Origin: Arhodomonas sp051195215
GTDB lineage: Bacteria > Pseudomonadota > Gammaproteobacteria > Nitrococcales > Nitrococcaceae
Length of the DNA stretch: 64,000 nt
NCBI RefSeq assembly: GCF_051195215.1
Contig: NZ_JBNAZM010000002.1
Location: 1 to 64,000 of the forward strand
Direction: 5' to 3'
A program made the position numbers and the translations under genes. Shown piece by piece: positions 36,813 to 45,620 of the stretch; the stretch's first letter is position 1; every line of letters starts with the position of its first letter. The notes under the pieces are model-generated. The model had not been told where the DNA came from. It saw only the letters and a list, made by a program, of their open reading frames with translations, and did not search any database.

Positions 36813-37727
36813 TCAGACGTCCAGTGACATGCCGTCGCGGGCGGCGGTGATGCCCGCGCGGCGCAGCATCTCCGCCTCGGGCGAGCGTTCGTCGAGGACC
36901 GGGTTGGTGTTGTTGATGTGGACGAGATACTTCTGCGGGCGCGGTAATCGCTGGAGGACAGCGATGAGCCCGTCCGGGCCGCTCAGTGGCAGGTGTCCCA
37001 TGTCGGCGGCGTGCTTGCTGCCGGTGCCGGTGGTGAGCATTTCGTCCTCACGCCAGAACGTGCCGTCCACCATCAGGCAGTCCACGTCCGCCATCCGGCG
37101 GATCAGCCCCGCATCCAGCGCGCCCAGCCCGGGGGCGTAGAACGCCTGGCGGCCACTGCTGCGCTCGTGTATGAGCACACCGATGTTGTCGCCGGTCCGC
37201 GGCGCGTGGCGGCCGGGAGAGTAGGGCGGCGCCTTGCCGGTCAGGGGGACTGCAGTAAACGCGAGCTCGGGGACACCGTCGACCTGGAAGGCGTCGTCGT
37301 CGGCGGCGACCTCCCGCCAGTCGACGCCGCAGTAATGCTCCAGCATCGGGATGACGGGGAAGCCGGTGGTCAGGTCCTCGTGCACGCTGCGGGTGGTGTA
37401 CAGGCGCAACCGGCCATGCTCGCGCAGGGTCAGCAGTCCCGCAGTGTGGTCGATCTGGCTGTCCACCAGCATCACCGCATGGATACCCGTGCCGCGCACG
37501 CTGTCGCCGGCCGGTTGTGCCGCGGGAAAAGCCGCGAGCTGGGCGCCGATGTCCGGCGAGGCGTTGATCAGGATCCAGCGTTCACCGTCGCCGCTGACGG
37601 CGATCGAGGATTGTGTGCGCGGCTGCATCGAGGGATTGCCCCGGCGCACCTCGGCGCAGTTGTGGCAATTGCAGTTCCACTGGGGAAATCCGCCACCCGC
37701 GGCGGAGCCGAGAATGTGAATCTTCAT
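36813..37727 (-). CDS. pqqB: PQQ biosynthesis protein PqqB
   Basis: The 304-residue protein has the metallo-beta-lactamase fold of PqqB. It starts MKIHILGSAAGGGFPQWNCN and has the zinc-binding CNCHNC segment. The usual HxHxDH motif appears as DSQIDHTAG, as in this family. PqqB hydroxylates the glutamate-tyrosine intermediate. AGGACGGG lies ahead of the ATG. It is the first gene of pqqBCD. I searched the 298 bp upstream on both strands for a PqqA peptide with E-x-x-x-Y and found none. Confidence 0.95.
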   Translation of the reverse strand: MKIHILGSAAGGGFPQWNCNCHNCAEVRRGNPSMQPRTQSSIAVSGDGERWILINASPDIGAQLAAFPAAQPAGDSVRGTGIHAVMLVDSQIDHTAGLLTLREHGRLRLYTTRSVHEDLTTGFPVIPMLEHYCGVDWREVAADDDAFQVDGVPELAFTAVPLTGKAPPYSPGRHAPRTGDNIGVLIHERSSGRQAFYAPGLGALDAGLIRRMADVDCLMVDGTFWREDEMLTTGTGSKHAADMGHLPLSGPDGLIAVLQRLPRPQKYLVHINNTNPVLDERSPEAEMLRRAGITAARDGMSLDV

Positions 37728-37911
37728 CGCACCCGTCCTGTGTCCGCGTGAGCCGGGCTCGCCGGCCTGAGCCGTCGCTGACGGGCGATGCAGCTTGCAT
37801 GCCATGGCCGGTGGTCTAGTGATATTGCCCGGGAGGCGGGGCGCAGAGCGGTAATGGGCGTCGGCATGGCGGCGAAGACCCGGGCGTGAGCGCGCCGGTG
37901 TACCGTGTATC

Positions 37912-37928
37912 TGGCACAGAGTGTGCCA
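37912..37928 (-). promoter_or_regulatory. Palindrome with sigma-54-like spacing upstream of pqqB
   Basis: TGGCACAGAGTGTGCCA is an interrupted palindrome. Both strands carry GG-N10-GC with one mismatch in the -12 half. On the minus strand it would lie about 190 bp ahead of pqqB. It may be a sigma-54 promoter, a regulator site, or chance. Confidence 0.35.
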
Positions 37929-37970
37929 TGGTCGGGACAGTGCTTCGCGGCGGCGGCTGGAGGCGTCGGC

Positions 37971-37995
37971 GTGCCCCGCCGCCGGGGCGGGGCAC
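37971..37995 (-). terminator. Hairpin after the AcoR-like gene
   Basis: GTGCCCCGCC pairs perfectly with GGCGGGGCAC over five bases. It is 31 bp past the stop of the AcoR-like gene, with no T-run. Confidence 0.45.
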
Positions 37996-38025
37996 GTGCC
38001 GTGGTCGGGTGGCGATGCGGGGTGG

Positions 38026-40050
38026 TCAGTCCGGTGACGGATTGATCCCGTGGCGGCGCATCTTGCGGTAGAGCGTGTTCCGGCTGACGCCCAGCTCCGT
38101 GGCGGTTCGGGTGACGTTCCAGCGCTGGCGTTCGAGCTCGCGAAGGAGTGTGTCGCGCTCGGCGCATTCCAGGGGCGACGCGGAAGGCGATGCCGGCGCT
38201 GCCGGTTCCGTGCTTTCCGCCGGCTGAATGGAGGCGGCCTCGGAGGCCGCTTCCCCGGAGGCAGGGGTGGCGATCTCCGGTGGCAGGTCGGCGACACGGA
38301 TAACGCCGCCGTCGCACAGGGCGAGCGCCGTACGCAGACAGTTGCGCAGTTGCCGGATATTGCCCGGCCAGTGGTAGGCGAGCAGGCGCTGGAAGGCTTC
38401 GTCGTCGATACCGGCGGCTTCCCCCGGATCGCTCTCGGCAGCGAGGGCGGAGCGGATGAGCAGATCCTTGTCCCGGCGCTCGCGCAGCGCCGGCAACTGC
38501 AGGGTGATTCCGTTCAAGCGGTAGTAGAGGTCCTCGCGGAAGCTGCCTTCCGAGACCAGGCGCGGCAGGTCCTGGTGGGTGGCGCTGATGACGTGCAGAT
38601 CCACGGGGATCGGGGTCTCGGCGCCCAGGGGCAGGATTTCGCGCTGCTCCAGCACCCGCAGCAGCCGGGTCTGCAATTCCTGCGGCATGTCACCGATTTC
38701 GTCGAGGAAAAGTGTGCCGGCGCTGGATTGCAGGATCTTGCCGCGCATCCCTTCACGGCGGGCGCCGGTGAACGCGCCGCCCTTGTAGCCGAACAGCTCG
38801 CTCTCGATCAGGGATTCCGGAATCGCCGCGCAGTTGACCGCCACGAACGGCTGCTCCGCACGCCGGCTGGCGTCGTGTATCGCCCGTGCCATCGCCTCCT
38901 TGCCGGTGCCGGTCTCGCCCTGGAGCAGCATCGCCACGTCCCGGTCCACCACGCGCTCGGCACAGCGGACGTTGTAGGCCATGCGCGGGTCGCCGCCGGC
39001 CATGAGGGAATTCAGCGTCAGTCCCGCCGATGCCGGTTCCGAACGCGGCGGCCTGATCACCCGCCCGGTGGATACCCGTGTTCGCGCCTCCTGATTGCGG
39101 TTGACGGGGCCGCGCATCATGGCGAAGTAGCGGGTGCCGTGACGCAGGTCGTGCACCGGCCAGACGGATTGTCCCTGGCGGAAGCTGCGCTCCTCGATGG
39201 CGTTGGGCGAGAGGTCGAGGACCTCGTTGATCGCGCGGCCGACCAGGTCGATCTGCGATTGCTGACCGAGCTGGGAGACGGCGCTGCGGTTGGCCGCCAG
39301 GATGACGCCATCGCCGTTGATCGCCAGCATGCCCTCGTTGAGCAGACCCACGAACTCCGGGCGCACGTGAAAGCGCAGCACCCAGTCGTCGTGGAAGACG
39401 CGCAGGAAGTTCGAGTTCTCGATCAGCCGTGCCGACATCTGCACCAGGGCGACGGTGTGGCACTGACTCTGGCGCGTGTCACGGCTGTTGACCGATGAGG
39501 CGTCCAGAACCGCCGCCAGATTCCCCTTGGGATCGTGAATCGGCGATGCCGAGCAGGACAGCGCGGTGTTGCACGACAAGTAGTGCTCGTCGCGATGGAT
39601 GGTGATCGGCCGCTTCTCCTCGATACACGTGCCGATGCCGTTGGTGCCGGCGTGTGCTTCGCTCCAGGCCGCACCAGGCCAGAGACCGACGTCGAGGAAA
39701 TCGCGGTCCAGGGTCGGATCCCCGACCCAGTCGACGATGAACCCCCGGGCATCGGTGAGAATCACGGCGTAGCCGGAGCCCGCGGTCTGCTCGTAGAGGT
39801 TGTGCATTTCGGTGCGGGCAATGCGAAAGAGCTCGCCGAGCTCTTCGCGATGCGCGTGCAACTCCGACTGCTCGAGCACCACCTCGACATTCGTCGTATC
39901 CGGCTGCAGCCCGTAGCTCGACAGGCATCGCGTCCACGACTGAGCGACTCGGCGGGCGTCGTCGGGTTCCGGCAGAGCGGTGGAGGTGCGGCTCCAGCGG
40001 TCAACGGCCTGGATGACGCGTCGCGCGTGTTTCGCTTCGGTATGCGTCAC
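38026..40050 (-). CDS. AcoR-like sigma-54-dependent activator
   Basis: The 674-residue regulator has an N-terminal GAF sensor (about 60-210; GGTNGIGTC-like AGTNGIGTCIEE), a PAS-like domain (about 220-330) and an AAA+ domain. The AAA+ part has Walker A GETGTGKE near 378, the sigma-54 contact loop GAFTGA near 425 and LFLDEIGDMP. It ends with a Fis-type helix-turn-helix (TATELGVSRNTLYRKMRR). AcoR relatives sense acetoin, ethanol or aldehydes. GGGGAGGAG before the GTG at 40050 marks the start; the longer frame is rejected. The sigma-54 promoter at 33944-33928 is a likely target. Confidence 0.92.
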   Translation of the reverse strand: MTHTEAKHARRVIQAVDRWSRTSTALPEPDDARRVAQSWTRCLSSYGLQPDTTNVEVVLEQSELHAHREELGELFRIARTEMHNLYEQTAGSGYAVILTDARGFIVDWVGDPTLDRDFLDVGLWPGAAWSEAHAGTNGIGTCIEEKRPITIHRDEHYLSCNTALSCSASPIHDPKGNLAAVLDASSVNSRDTRQSQCHTVALVQMSARLIENSNFLRVFHDDWVLRFHVRPEFVGLLNEGMLAINGDGVILAANRSAVSQLGQQSQIDLVGRAINEVLDLSPNAIEERSFRQGQSVWPVHDLRHGTRYFAMMRGPVNRNQEARTRVSTGRVIRPPRSEPASAGLTLNSLMAGGDPRMAYNVRCAERVVDRDVAMLLQGETGTGKEAMARAIHDASRRAEQPFVAVNCAAIPESLIESELFGYKGGAFTGARREGMRGKILQSSAGTLFLDEIGDMPQELQTRLLRVLEQREILPLGAETPIPVDLHVISATHQDLPRLVSEGSFREDLYYRLNGITLQLPALRERRDKDLLIRSALAAESDPGEAAGIDDEAFQRLLAYHWPGNIRQLRNCLRTALALCDGGVIRVADLPPEIATPASGEAASEAASIQPAESTEPAAPASPSASPLECAERDTLLRELERQRWNVTRTATELGVSRNTLYRKMRRHGINPSPD

Positions 40051-40460
40051 GGAATCTCCTCCCCTTGTGCGTAGCCGTTCGAACAGCGCCCGTCGTTGTA
40101 GTTGGGTCGGTGGAATGGGCGCTTCGCGTTTCGCCACACCAGCCCTTCTAGCAAGGATCGTGCTGAGCGTGCATACCGGCCGTCGTAAAGGGCACGCCCG
40201 CCGGGCGTCCTCAGGGCCCAACGGCGAGGCGTACTGTGACGATGCCACGAAGACCGGGTCGCCGGCCACAGCCGTGCGTCGTGGCCCGGCGTGGCCGCGG
40301 TGCGTGACGGCAGCGGGACGAGCGCGGGTTACACACTGTCACATTCGTGCACCAGTGGTTTCGCGTGGCGCGTGCACCCTGGCTCGGGCGCGGTCGTGCG
40401 CGATGCCGAAGCAGCGGCACGGGGGCAGCGCCAGCGCACCGTCGCGGCGTTCCCAACGGT
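40051..40460. other. Intergenic region between AcoR-like gene and dehydrogenase relic
   Basis: No intact gene. Near 40330-40345 TTACACACTGTCACATT recalls the CTGTCAC arms near the dehydrogenase promoter. Any 5' part of the quinoprotein gene is too decayed to trace before 40461. Confidence 0.35.
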
Positions 40461-41377
40461 GATACCTGGCCGGAAGGCGCCTACAAGCACGGCGGTGGCT
40501 CCGCCTGACTGACCGGCAGCTACGATCCCGAGACCGATACGCTGTTTTTGGGGCGTGGGCAATCCCGGTCTCTGGCTCGCCACGCTGCGTCCCGGCAAGA
40601 ACCTCTACACGAACTCTGTGCTGGCACTCGACCCCGACACGGGGGATATCAAGTGGTACTACCAGTACACGCCACACGGCACCTGGGAGACGGCGTCAAC
40701 CATAGCGTGCTGACGGACAGCGAGTACCAGGGTGAGACGGTTCCCGCGTTGCTGCACGCCGATCGCAACGGCTGGTTCGTCGCGCTCGACCGTCGCGATG
40801 GCGACTTCCTGTGGGCCGAGCCCTTCGTCCGGGTCGACTCGATCACCGGCTATACCGACGAGGGCGTTGCCATCGACGACGACGAGCTGCGTCCCGACGT
40901 GGGCAAGGAGGTGTTCACCTGTCCGAGCTTCCTCGGTGGCAAGAACTGGTGGCCGATGGCGGTGAACCCGGACCAGGGGCTGGCTTTCGTCCCCACCCTG
41001 CATGCGTGCATGAAGATGGAAGGCACGGCTGTCAGCTATATGGCCGGTCTGCCGTACCTGGGTGAGACGTTCGAGGTGTTGCCCGAGCCGGGCAGCGACG
41101 GCTGGGGGGAAGTCCAGGCAAGCGACGTCAACACCGGCGAGCAGGTGTGGTCCCACCGCACGGATCTGCCCTGGAACGGCGGCATGCTCGCCACGGCATC
41201 GGGGCTGGTGTTCAGCGGGAGTGCCGACGGCTACTTCACCGCATTCGACGGCGAAACCGGCGAGGTGGTCTGGAAGAGCGACAAGCTGGTCTCCGGGATC
41301 ATCGGCGTGCCCAGCAGCTACACGGTCGACGGCAAGCAGTACGTGGCCGTCTACGCCGGCTGGGGCGGGGCCACTCC
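40461..41377 (+). pseudogene. Quinoprotein alcohol dehydrogenase (ExaA-like), decayed
   Basis: The middle and C-terminal parts of a PQQ-dependent ethanol dehydrogenase are legible: TWPEGAYKHGGGSA, then an in-frame TGA at 40506; LTGSYDPETDTL; a frameshift in a T-run near 40548; WLATLRPGKNLYTNSVLALD; a deletion near 40687; DGVNHSVLTDSEYQGETVP onwards to QYVAVYAGWGGA, where it ends. The first about 200 residues and the signal peptide are missing. The latter half also carries the propeller repeats (GGMLATASGLVFSG, GYFTAFDGETGEVVWK). It cannot make a working enzyme. Confidence 0.85.
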
Positions 41378-41815
41378 GAGGCCGCGACCGCCGAAGCACC
41401 AATCGATGTATGCGTCGATCAGGCCAGCCCCACTGAGGACTTCGATCGCGCCGTGGCCAATGCCGTCGGCGAACGGTTGGATACCTCCGTTGCCGTGCAG
41501 GCATTCGACGGAACCGGTGACGATGAGAGTGGATTCGTTCCGGCACGATTCGCCCGCCTGGCCGAATCACGCTGTGATGTCATCATGGGTTTTCCGGTCC
41601 CGCGGGAGAGTCCGTGGGTACCGGAGTCGCTGGAAGCGACCGACGCCTACGCGGCGATCATGGCCTAACTGCTCCGTGAGAATGGATACGATGTCGGTAC
41701 ATCCGAGCTCACCTACGATGCCGCCATGCAGTCCGAGCATCCACTGGTGTGGCGGGATGACGCCTCATCCGGGGTGGGCGGAACCGTCGTCAGTGAGGCA
41801 TCCCGGGCCCGCTAG
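41370..41815 (+). pseudogene. Solute-binding protein of the quinoprotein locus, decayed
   Basis: The frame reads PIDVCVDQASPTEDFDRAVA and GERLDTSVAVQAFDG, then CDVIMGFPV, like the solute-binding proteins found with quinoprotein dehydrogenases (MoxJ-like). An in-frame TAA occurs at 41666 and the frame then goes on with LLRENGYDVGTSELTYDAAM to TAG 41813. The N-terminus and signal peptide are gone, since it is joined directly to the dehydrogenase relic. Confidence 0.65.
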
Positions 41816-41850
41816 GTTCGGTCTGCGGCAATCCTGGGTGTCGAGGAACG

Positions 41851-41878
41851 CCTTGGCCCGGCTCCCGCCGGGCCAAGG
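41851..41878. terminator. 11-bp hairpin between the relic and PilZ gene
   Basis: CCTTGGCCCGG (41851-41861) pairs perfectly with CCGGGCCAAGG (41868-41878) over a six-base loop. It lies between convergent units. There is no T-run on either side. Confidence 0.5.
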
Positions 41879-41913
41879 TCGTCTGGTCCCGGTGTGCCAC
41901 CGCGGGGAAGCGG

Positions 41914-42300
41914 TTAGGTATTCTCTGCTCCGGGGCCGGAAGTGGCCAGCGCTTCCAGGTCGCGCTCCAGTAGCGAGGGGTCGCCCAGGTTGAGCTCCAC
42001 CAGGCGGCGCAGGTGCGCCGCGCTGTCCAGCGGCAGCCCGTCGCAGCGCAGTCCCACCATACTGCCATGGCTGTGGACCGCGGTGACCTGCATCTGTATG
42101 CGGGCCTCCCCGTCCAGCTCGATGACGAGCTCACCGGATTCAGGCAGTGCATCGGCTGCGCTCTCCGCCTCCACCAGGGCGCCGTGCAGGCTGAGGTCGA
42201 TCACCCTTACCGACACTTGATCCCCCGCGCCGCTGAGATAAGCCGGGCGGTCGACGTTGACGCGGTGAAAACGGCGCCGCTTGAAGTCGCTGTCGCTCAT
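41914..42300 (-). CDS. PilZ-domain cyclic-di-GMP binding protein
   Basis: The 128-residue protein is a single PilZ domain. It shows the c-di-GMP signature RRRFHRV (R-x-x-x-R) near residue 8 and DLSLHGA (D/N-x-S-x-x-G) near residue 35. Such stand-alone domains report c-di-GMP to motility or surface machinery. GGAGG is close to the ATG at 42300. It is a single gene; the neighbours give no hint of its partner. Confidence 0.9.
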   Translation of the reverse strand: MSDSDFKRRRFHRVNVDRPAYLSGAGDQVSVRVIDLSLHGALVEAESAADALPESGELVIELDGEARIQMQVTAVHSHGSMVGLRCDGLPLDSAAHLRRLVELNLGDPSLLERDLEALATSGPGAENT

Positions 42301-42393
42301 CTGTCCTCCGGCAGCGGTATTGGCCTACTGTCCGCCACTATAGACGCGCATGGCACGGGTGCCGCGCCGGCGGGGCACAACATGCAGGGCGTT

Positions 42394-43230
42394 TCAGCGT
42401 CCCACGGCCTCCATGCGTGGCAGCTCGCCACCCAGGCGGGCGGTGATCTCGCGGGCGGTGCGGGAGACTGCCGCCCCGAGCTCGTGCATGAGGCTGTCGG
42501 TGATCCGGGCCTTGGGTCCGGATACGGAGATCGCCGCCAGTGCCTTGCCGGTTTCGTCGTGAATGGTGGAGGCCACGCAGCGCAGACCGATGGCGTGCTC
42601 CTCGTAGTCGCACGCGTAGCCGCGTTCGCGGATCTCGGCGAGGTCCGCGCGGAGCTTGGCCGGCGTGTCCAGCGTGTTCGGGGTGACCTTGGGCAGGCCG
42701 CGGCGCTGGAGGATGCGTTCGATTTCCGCCTCGTCCATGCTCGCCAGCAGTGCCTTGCCCACCCCCGAGGCGTGCAGGGGGGCGCGGCTGCCGAGCTTGA
42801 CGATCATGCGCATCATCTCCTGGGATTCCACCTGGGCGAGGAACACGGCGTAACCATCGTCCTGGACGCCCAGGTTCGCGGTCTCGCCGGTCTCCTCCAT
42901 CAGGCGGTGGAGGTACGGGCGCGACTCGGCGACGAAATCGCGCGCGCTGACGAAGCCGTTGCCGACGATGAACGCCTTCACGCCGATGTGCCAGAGGCCG
43001 AGCTCCTCGTCCTGCTGCACGAACTGAAGCTGCTCGAGGGTGCGCAGCAGCCGGTGCGTGGTCGACGGCGCCAGGCCCGCCATCTGCGAGACGTCCGACA
43101 GCGACAGGCCGTGGCCGGCGCCCGCCAGCGCCTCGAGGATGTTCAGCCCGCGGGTCAGCGACTGGCTCTGGCCAACGCTGCGGCCGGAGGTGCGCGGGCG
43201 CCCGGTGGTTCGGGTCTGTCGTTCAGCCAA
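42394..43230 (-). CDS. IclR-family regulator (AllR/glyoxylate type)
   Basis: The 278-residue protein has an N-terminal winged helix (LSLSDVSQMAGLAPSTTHRL) and an IclR effector domain (about 110-270; PLHASGVGKALLA, AISVSGP). Relatives such as AllR sense glyoxylate. It starts at TTG 43230 with GAGGAC upstream; no ATG lies nearby in frame. The glyoxylate operon gcl-hyi-glxR lies just beyond thiC and carries an IclR-type operator, so it is the likely target. Confidence 0.88.
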   Translation of the reverse strand: MAERQTRTTGRPRTSGRSVGQSQSLTRGLNILEALAGAGHGLSLSDVSQMAGLAPSTTHRLLRTLEQLQFVQQDEELGLWHIGVKAFIVGNGFVSARDFVAESRPYLHRLMEETGETANLGVQDDGYAVFLAQVESQEMMRMIVKLGSRAPLHASGVGKALLASMDEAEIERILQRRGLPKVTPNTLDTPAKLRADLAEIRERGYACDYEEHAIGLRCVASTIHDETGKALAAISVSGPKARITDSLMHELGAAVSRTAREITARLGGELPRMEAVGR

Positions 43231-43295
43231 AATCCGTCCTCACGGCAGTTCTTTCCGTATGCGCCGTAGGATACCGTTTCCGGACGACCATGTCC

Positions 43296-43318
43296 CGGGC
43301 CCCGGAAAACGGGGCCCG
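43296..43318 (-). terminator. Hairpin after thiC
   Basis: CGGGCCCCG and CGGGGCCCG form a nine-base stem around GAAAA. It is about 40 bp past the thiC stop, between thiC and the IclR gene, with no T-run. Confidence 0.45.
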
Positions 43319-43358
43319 TTTCCACCGGGCGCTTCGGCGCGGCACCGGCGGGCGGCCG

Positions 43359-45239
43359 CTACTGCGCGTGGTAGATCTCGCTGCCCCGCTCGCGGAATTC
43401 CCGCGCTTTCTCCTCCAGCCCGATCTGCACGGCGCTGTCGTTGTCGAGCCCCTTCTCCCTGGCGTACTCGCGGACTTCCTGGGAGATCGCCATGGAGCAG
43501 AACTGCGGCCCGCACATGGAGCAGAAGTGGGCGAGTTTGTGCGCCTCCTTGGGCAGGGTGGCGTCGTGGTACTCCCGCGCCCGCTCCGGGTCCAGCCCCA
43601 GGTTGAACTGATCGTCCCAGCGGAACTCGAAACGCGCCTTGGACAGCGCGTTGTCGCGGATCTGGGCGGCCGGGTGGCCCTTGGCCAGATCGGCGGCGTG
43701 GGCAGCGATGCGGTAGGTCACGATGCCCTCGCGCACGTCGTGCTTGTCGGGTAGCCCCAGGTGTTCCTTGGGGGTCACGTAACAGAGCATCGCCGTGCCG
43801 TACCAGCCGATGTTGGCCGCGCCCAGCGCGGAGGTGATGTGGTCGTAGGCGGGGCCGATGTCGGTGGCGAGCGGCCCGAGGGTGTAGAACGGCGCCTCGT
43901 GGCAGTGCTCGAGCTGCTCGGTCATGTTCTCGCGGATCTTCTGCAGCGGCACGTGCCCGGGACCTTCGATCATCACCTGCACGTCATGGCGCCAGGCGAT
44001 CTCGGTGAGCTCGCCCAGTGTCCGCAACTCCGCCATCTGCGCCTCGTCGTTGGCGTCGGCGATGCAGCCGGGGCGCAGTCCGTCGCCCAGGGAGAAGGCG
44101 ACGTCATACGCCTTCATGATCTCGCAGATATCCTCGAAGTGGGTGTAGAGGAAACTCTCGGTGTGGTGGGCGAGGCACCACTTGGCCATGATCGAGCCGC
44201 CGCGGGAGACGATGCCGGTGACCCGGTCGGCGGTGAGCGGCACAAAGGGCAGACGCACGCCGGCGTGGATGGTGAAGTAGTCCACCCCTTGTTCGGCCTG
44301 CTCGATCAGCGTGTCGCGGAACATCTCCCAGGTGAGGTCCTCGGCCTTGCCGTCGACCTTCTCCAATGCCTGGTAAATGGGCACCGTGCCCACAGCCACC
44401 GGGGAGTTGCGCAGCACCCACTCACGGGTCTCGTGAATGTGCTTGCCGGTGGACAGATCCATGATCGTGTCCGCGCCCCAGCGCGTCGCCCAGGCCATCT
44501 TCTCCACTTCCTCCTCGATGGAGGAGGTCACCGCGGAGTTGCCCATGTTGGCGTTGATCTTCACGCGGAAGTTGCGGCCGATGATCATCGGCTCGCTCTC
44601 CGGGTGGTTGATGTTGTTGGGGATGATGGCGCGGCCGCGGGCGAGTTCGTCTCGCACGAACTCCGGCGTGATCTCCTCGGGAATCGCCGCGCCGAAGGAC
44701 TCGCCGGCATGGCGCTTGCCGAGCACCGGGTGATCCCGGTAGGCCTCCAGCTTCTGGTTCTCGCGGATCGCCACGAACTCCATCTCGGGCGTGATGATGC
44801 CTTGGCGGGCGTAGTGCATCTGGGTGACGTTGGCGCCCGCCTTCGCCCGGCGCGGCGCCCGGATATGGCCGAAACGCAACTCCCCGGTCGCCGGGTCGTC
44901 CAGGCGTTCGCGGCCGAAGGCGGAGCTCGGGCCGTCCAGCGTCTCGGTGTCGCCGCGCTGGTCGATCCACGGACCGCGTAGCGCCGGCAGGCCTTCGCGC
45001 AGGTCGATGACCGCTTCGGGGTCGGTGTAAGGGCCGGACGTGTCGTAAACCGCCAGTGCCGGATTCTTCTCGGCGCCGAACTGGAACGGGGTGTCGCTCT
45101 GCGCGATCTCGCGCATGGGCACCCGGATGTCCGCTCGGGAGCCTTCCACGTAGATCTTGCGGGAGCCGGGGAAGGGGCGGGTGACCTCGCTGTTGAGCAC
45201 GGCCGCCGCCTGGCGGACGTCCTTTTCATTTGCGCTCAT
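43359..45239 (-). CDS. thiC: Phosphomethylpyrimidine synthase ThiC
   Basis: The 626-residue protein is of normal length. It has the C-terminal Fe-S cluster motif CSMCGPQFC (C-x-x-C-x-x-x-x-C) and well-conserved core segments (NANMGNSAV, FSLGDGLRPG, EGPGHVPL). ThiC is the radical-SAM enzyme that turns 5-aminoimidazole ribotide into HMP-phosphate for thiamine. I take ATG 45239 as the start; an ATG 24 bp upstream is possible. A TPP riboswitch precedes it. Confidence 0.97.
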   Translation of the reverse strand: MSANEKDVRQAAAVLNSEVTRPFPGSRKIYVEGSRADIRVPMREIAQSDTPFQFGAEKNPALAVYDTSGPYTDPEAVIDLREGLPALRGPWIDQRGDTETLDGPSSAFGRERLDDPATGELRFGHIRAPRRAKAGANVTQMHYARQGIITPEMEFVAIRENQKLEAYRDHPVLGKRHAGESFGAAIPEEITPEFVRDELARGRAIIPNNINHPESEPMIIGRNFRVKINANMGNSAVTSSIEEEVEKMAWATRWGADTIMDLSTGKHIHETREWVLRNSPVAVGTVPIYQALEKVDGKAEDLTWEMFRDTLIEQAEQGVDYFTIHAGVRLPFVPLTADRVTGIVSRGGSIMAKWCLAHHTESFLYTHFEDICEIMKAYDVAFSLGDGLRPGCIADANDEAQMAELRTLGELTEIAWRHDVQVMIEGPGHVPLQKIRENMTEQLEHCHEAPFYTLGPLATDIGPAYDHITSALGAANIGWYGTAMLCYVTPKEHLGLPDKHDVREGIVTYRIAAHAADLAKGHPAAQIRDNALSKARFEFRWDDQFNLGLDPERAREYHDATLPKEAHKLAHFCSMCGPQFCSMAISQEVREYAREKGLDNDSAVQIGLEEKAREFRERGSEIYHAQ

Positions 45240-45310
45240 GTTCAGTCGCCTCGTTCGCATCACGTGAAGGGGCGACGAAATGGGGGTGCGCGCATTGTCC
45301 AGAGAGCGTG

Positions 45311-45392
45311 AAGCTTCCCTACGCCGGTACTAGCCGGGTCAGGTTCCAAGGGACTCTCTCAGCCCGGACCGCCGGTCCGGGCACCCCCGCTT
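45311..45392 (-). promoter_or_regulatory. TPP riboswitch (thi box)
   Basis: Minus strand GGGGTGCCCGG, then CTGAGAGAGTCCCTTGGAAC, CTGACCCGG and TACCGGCGTAGGGAAGC show the conserved CUGAGA, GAACCUGA and ACC-x-GCGUAGGGAAG elements of the thiamine pyrophosphate aptamer. It ends about 70 bases before the thiC ATG. No T-run follows it, so control of translation start is likely. Confidence 0.95.
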
Positions 45393-45525
45393 CGTCAGCG
45401 TTGTCGCCGCACCCCGTGGCGGGTGCGACAGGTTGCAGCATAGGTGGGGCCGGGGGCGGGGTCAAATGCGGCGCCGTCCCCGACCCGTGGCCGCCCGCCA
45501 TCCGTCGGCCACGCATTCACAAAAA

Positions 45526-45540
45526 TGGAAACAATTTCCA
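45526..45540 (+). promoter_or_regulatory. IclR-family operator of the glyoxylate operon
   Basis: TGGAAACAATTTCCA is a perfect dyad of the IclR/AllR type (TGGAAA-N3-TTTCCA). It ends six bases before the -35 element, so binding would occlude the promoter. The IclR gene at 42394-43230 is the natural regulator. Confidence 0.65.
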
Positions 45541-45545
45541 ATTTG

Positions 45546-45574
45546 TTGACACGGTCAGTCGTGTGAGCTAGCGT
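45546..45574 (+). promoter_or_regulatory. Sigma-70 promoter of gcl
   Basis: A perfect TTGACA at 45546 is followed by a 17-base spacer and TAGCGT as -10. It lies 47 bp before the gcl start codon. Confidence 0.55.
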
Positions 45575-45620
45575 TCCATTCAACAGAAACCCGTTCCGAA
45601 TAATTATGGAGGAGCGTGCC

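Noticed and set aside
37728..38025. Search for a pqqA peptide gene
   Set aside because: Neither strand holds a short frame with the E-x-x-x-Y pair; no feature was called.
40505..40695. The stop and frameshifts in the quinoprotein gene as possible recoding
   Set aside because: There are several breaks plus loss of the 5' third, so decay is the simpler explanation.
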